Origin: DATBHW01 sp046704085
GTDB taxonomy: Bacteria; Chloroflexota; Ktedonobacteria; Ktedonobacterales; DATBGS01
Direction of reading: 5' to 3'
Assembly: GCA_046704085.1 (NCBI GenBank)
Contig: JBJKSJ010000285.1
Location: 1-6,383, forward strand
Length of the DNA: 6,383 bases
The position numbers and the translations under genes are program-made. Below are positions 3,592 to 6,383 of the stretch, piece after piece. The notes beneath the pieces are model-generated. The model had not been told where the DNA came from. It did not search any database and was given only the letters and a program-made list of their open reading frames with translations. Every line of letters starts with the position of its first letter. The first letter of the stretch is position 1.

Positions 3592-6383
3592 ATGGTCTCT
3601 CCGAGGCAACGGCGATCCTTTCCACGCGGCAGGCGTGTGCGATACTGGGTGCAGCGGCTCAAGGGGATGCCTCACTGGCGACGGCGCGTGCGCGACCAGT
3701 CGGTGGCACTCCTGCTGCTCATCACCCTGCTGACTGGACCCAATGGCGTCCTGACGAACCTGCCTGTGAGCCAGGCGAGCCCCCACAGCGCTCTGGGGAG
3801 TTCCGGCCAGCCCAACCGCTTTGACCCGACCCAGGATGCCACCTCGCAGCAGTGGCAGCCCCCGGCCGGCCAGGCGGATCCGCACTGGCAGGCGCCACCC
3901 CCGCAGACCTTGCTGCATACCCTGCCCCTGATGTCTTCGGGGACGCAAGCGCTGCGCCCAGGGGAGGATGAGCAATTTGTGGGCAGCGATGGCCGTCTGG
4001 AAGTCGATGTCCCCGGCAACCTCATCACCAACACCGAACTGGCCCAGGCAGGCGGAAGCCTGATCCTCCAGATCAGCCAGATCGCCCCCGCCTCTGGCAG
4101 CAGCGCCGGTGGCAGCGGGCTGATCTCCCTGGGCACCTACCTGCTGCAATGGGTAGATGGGCAGGGCCAGCGCCTGGCGCATGGCCTGGCAGGGCCAGTG
4201 ACGCTCAAGTGGCACTATGGGACGGCTGAAAGCGCACTGGATCTCGCCCAGGCCTTTGTCGTCTTCAATGCGCCGCTGCCCACCGGTGTTGCCCTGGCCC
4301 CTGCGGCGGCTGGTGCTCCCGGCATGGGTGCCCAGTCCACTCAGGCGACGACTCTGGATACGAGTGGGCAGACACTGAGCGTCGTCACCCCGCTGAGCAG
4401 TCCCGGCACTTCGGTCAGTTGGAATACCGATTCGCCCGTTGCTACCTTTGGCAAGCCCGATCCTTTCAACGTGGGCCTGAGCGCCGGCAGTCTCTCGGCC
4501 ACCCTGCCCATTGATGTGCCTGCCGGGCCAGGCGGCTTCACCCCGCCAGTGTACCTGAGCTACAGCAGCGACGGGGTGAGCGAGCAGCACAGTCCGCAGG
4601 GGGCGGCGGGCTGGGTGGGCGAGGGCTGGAACCTGTCGCTGGTGTCGATTAGCTGGGCCGAGCATAACGTGACGGCGGGCAGCGGGGGCACCAATTGGGA
4701 GGATACCTGGGAACTCAACGATCCCTTTGGCACCAGCGCCCAGTTGATTCCGCCCAACATCAACCTGAGTACCTACTATGACGATACAGGCAACACCATC
4801 ACCAATCCAATCACCTGGCAGACCGCCCCGGCGACCCACGCCCTGGTCGTCTCCTACACCGGACCCGTGACGATTGCGGGGATGACGAATCCGCCCTGCT
4901 TCCGCGTCTTCCTGCCCGATGGCATCATGGAGGAGTTTGGCTGCACCACTGATTCGCTTCAGTATTACTACTCGCTCAGCGGGAATAATGTCGGCAAAGC
5001 CTACATCGCCAACTGGTTTTTGGACCGGATCACTGATCCGGCAGGCAACCAGATTCATCTGACCTATACCGCTGATACGGCGACCGATTCGGGCGGGCAT
5101 AGCTACCCGCGCGATGTGGCTCTCTCGACGATTGAGTGGGATTCGCCAGGCTGCCTGAATGCCCAACAAGCCTGCACGGGGAGCAGTTGGGCGCCGCAGA
5201 TGCGGGTGAGTTTCGCGGCGGCGCATAACCCGGCGCGCCTGAGCCTGCTGCTGCCGGGGGTCTGCAATACGGGGACGAACCTGCGCTGCGATGACCCGCT
5301 CGACCTCTCGGGCAGCGGCGGGCTGGTCGCCCCGCAGGTGCAGAGTACCTTTGTCCTCAACGACGTGCTGGTGCAGGTCCGCACGAGCGGGAGTGGTAGT
5401 TGGAACACCCTCAAGGACTACCAGCTGGGTTATGAGCAGGGTGGCCCTTCTACCATCACCGACCCCATGAGCAGCAAGCAGGAATCAGTGGCAGGCAGCC
5501 TCGACCTGACGCAGTTCAGCGTGGTCGGGGCTGATCAGACGACCCTTGAGCCAATTCGCCTCTTCAGCTACACGACGCTCACCGAACACTACGAGGATGA
5601 TGCCTACCGTGCCCCCGCCGGCAACTGCGGTCCCGCCTGGAACAGCGCGTGTCTGCTGTGGGGCGAGAGCTATGGGGGCAACAGCCGCTATCTGGCCTCG
5701 GCCAGCAATGGCATGGGTCTGGTGCAGACTTTCAGTTGGGCCGAGGCGCGCAATAACACGCATGGCGTCAATGGGGGCGGGACCAACACCACCAACCCGC
5801 TCTACTGCAATACGCATCAGACGAACTACCCCTGTGACGAGGCGGACGATCAGAACTGGAGCCACGCGGTCCTCACCCAGGAAACCAGTCAGGTCGTGCG
5901 CCTGAGTCAGAATGGGCAAGGGGGCCAGCAGAGCAGCACCACCGTCAGCAGCACGACCAGTTACACCTACACCCTCTCTACCTTCAGCGCCAACCCCTGC
6001 TCCGACTGCACGCAGGGGATGTACTGGGGCAACCAGAACGACGCCGATTACCTGGACTACTACAATGGCGTCTTCCAGGGCTTTGCGGTGGCAACAGTGG
6101 CCCTGCCCGATGGCTCGCACGCGGTCCACGACTACTTCGCCACTGAGGGCTGGGGACTCTATGATACCCGTCAGGTGACCTGCTATTCCAACAACCCCTG
6201 CCACAACGATCCCTGGTGGGACGACACCAATGCCCTGCATGGGCATGAGTACCAGGCGAACTATTTTGACACCGATGGCACGACCGACCTCAAAGAAGTG
6301 GAGACGCAGTACAACTGGGTCTGTCCCCCCAGCGGGGTCAGTCCCACGCCCGCCTCCTCCCAGTATGGCAACTGGGATCAGAA
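3592..6383 (+). CDS. Giant Rhs/SpvB-like exported protein, N-terminal 930 residues
   Basis: Open from ATG at 3592 to the right edge without a stop. GAGGTG at 3582-3587 supports this start; a second ATG at 3667 has AAGGGG directly abutting it and no spacing. Residues 1-35 are very basic (13 Arg/Lys), then VALLLLITLLTG (38-49) forms a signal or anchor segment with likely cleavage near SQAS (60-63). A Pro/Gln-rich linker and beta-rich region follow. Residues about 294-350 have the SpvB/Rhs hallmark: VGLSAGSLSATLPIDVP, then PPVYLSYSSDG, then GWVGEGWNLSL. D478 begins DRITDPAGNQIHLTY, the YD-type 'D..GN...Y' pattern. All 15 cysteines lie after residue 435, mostly in close pairs. Such proteins are usually several thousand residues, with YD-repeat shells and often a toxic C-terminus; neither the core nor any C-terminal domain is in the window, so toxin activity cannot be claimed. 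The gene may be co-expressed with the upstream repeat protein. Confidence 0.85.
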   Translation, partial: MVSPRQRRSFPRGRRVRYWVQRLKGMPHWRRRVRDQSVALLLLITLLTGPNGVLTNLPVSQASPHSALGSSGQPNRFDPTQDATSQQWQPPAGQADPHWQAPPPQTLLHTLPLMSSGTQALRPGEDEQFVGSDGRLEVDVPGNLITNTELAQAGGSLILQISQIAPASGSSAGGSGLISLGTYLLQWVDGQGQRLAHGLAGPVTLKWHYGTAESALDLAQAFVVFNAPLPTGVALAPAAAGAPGMGAQSTQATTLDTSGQTLSVVTPLSSPGTSVSWNTDSPVATFGKPDPFNVGLSAGSLSATLPIDVPAGPGGFTPPVYLSYSSDGVSEQHSPQGAAGWVGEGWNLSLVSISWAEHNVTAGSGGTNWEDTWELNDPFGTSAQLIPPNINLSTYYDDTGNTITNPITWQTAPATHALVVSYTGPVTIAGMTNPPCFRVFLPDGIMEEFGCTTDSLQYYYSLSGNNVGKAYIANWFLDRITDPAGNQIHLTYTADTATDSGGHSYPRDVALSTIEWDSPGCLNAQQACTGSSWAPQMRVSFAAAHNPARLSLLLPGVCNTGTNLRCDDPLDLSGSGGLVAPQVQSTFVLNDVLVQVRTSGSGSWNTLKDYQLGYEQGGPSTITDPMSSKQESVAGSLDLTQFSVVGADQTTLEPIRLFSYTTLTEHYEDDAYRAPAGNCGPAWNSACLLWGESYGGNSRYLASASNGMGLVQTFSWAEARNNTHGVNGGGTNTTNPLYCNTHQTNYPCDEADDQNWSHAVLTQETSQVVRLSQNGQGGQQSSTTVSSTTSYTYTLSTFSANPCSDCTQGMYWGNQNDADYLDYYNGVFQGFAVATVALPDGSHAVHDYFATEGWGLYDTRQVTCYSNNPCHNDPWWDDTNALHGHEYQANYFDTDGTTDLKEVETQYNWVCPPSGVSPTPASSQYGNWDQ

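Noticed and set aside
2589..3662. Minus-strand open frame of 357 residues
   Set aside because: It is antisense to the WYFAEG-repeat gene and its apparent repeats merely mirror those of the real gene.
3556..5226. Long minus-strand open frame of 556 residues
   Set aside because: It lies opposite the Rhs-like gene. GC-rich codon bias leaves antisense frames open, and the product is Arg/Gly/His-rich with no recognisable domain.
1..6383. CRISPR array, tRNA or rRNA genes
   Set aside because: No regularly spaced array with unique spacers, no cloverleaf with a T-arm, and no rRNA-like stretch was seen. The 22-nt-period repeats are too close together to hold spacers.

Overview
The window looks like accessory DNA of a Chloroflexota bacterium, most likely Ktedonobacteria. 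This rests on a TnsA-type protein of a form I associate with that class and on two large secreted repeat proteins with high-GC codon use. The assignment is from family recognition only; no rRNA or tRNA marker is present.

Left part (1 to about 850) is less GC-rich (56 G+C in the first 120 bases by hand count). On the minus strand it holds the start of an unrecognised gene running off the left edge, with a good promoter (exact TATAAT). Next to it is a short minus-strand reading frame that reads continuously only if one extra base in an A4 run is removed. The same stretch carries a family of 19-20 nt repeats in two facing groups (566-673 reading right, 767-808 reading left), with a 22-nt period where they are tandem. 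They resemble transposase-binding sites at the ends of Tn7-like elements.

Middle (850-1976): a TnsA-like endonuclease gene (931-1350) with a near-ideal ribosome binding site but cut off just after its catalytic E-x-K motif. No tnsB or tnsC follows. About 620 bases without a convincing gene come next, rich in short perfect palindromes and holding a second, diverged copy of the promoter-like segment found upstream of the TnsA-like gene.

Right part (1977-6383) is GC-rich (45 of 60 in 2041-2100; 39 of 60 in 4441-4500) and has two rightward genes for exported proteins: a 496-residue signal-anchored protein made of four WYFAEG-type repeats, then the first 930 residues of a giant Rhs/SpvB-like protein that runs off the right edge. 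Three successive hairpins sit in the 124-nt gap between them. The layout suggests a worn Tn7-like element end beside a surface or polymorphic-toxin-like locus. Any C-terminal effector of the Rhs protein and any immunity gene would lie beyond the window.
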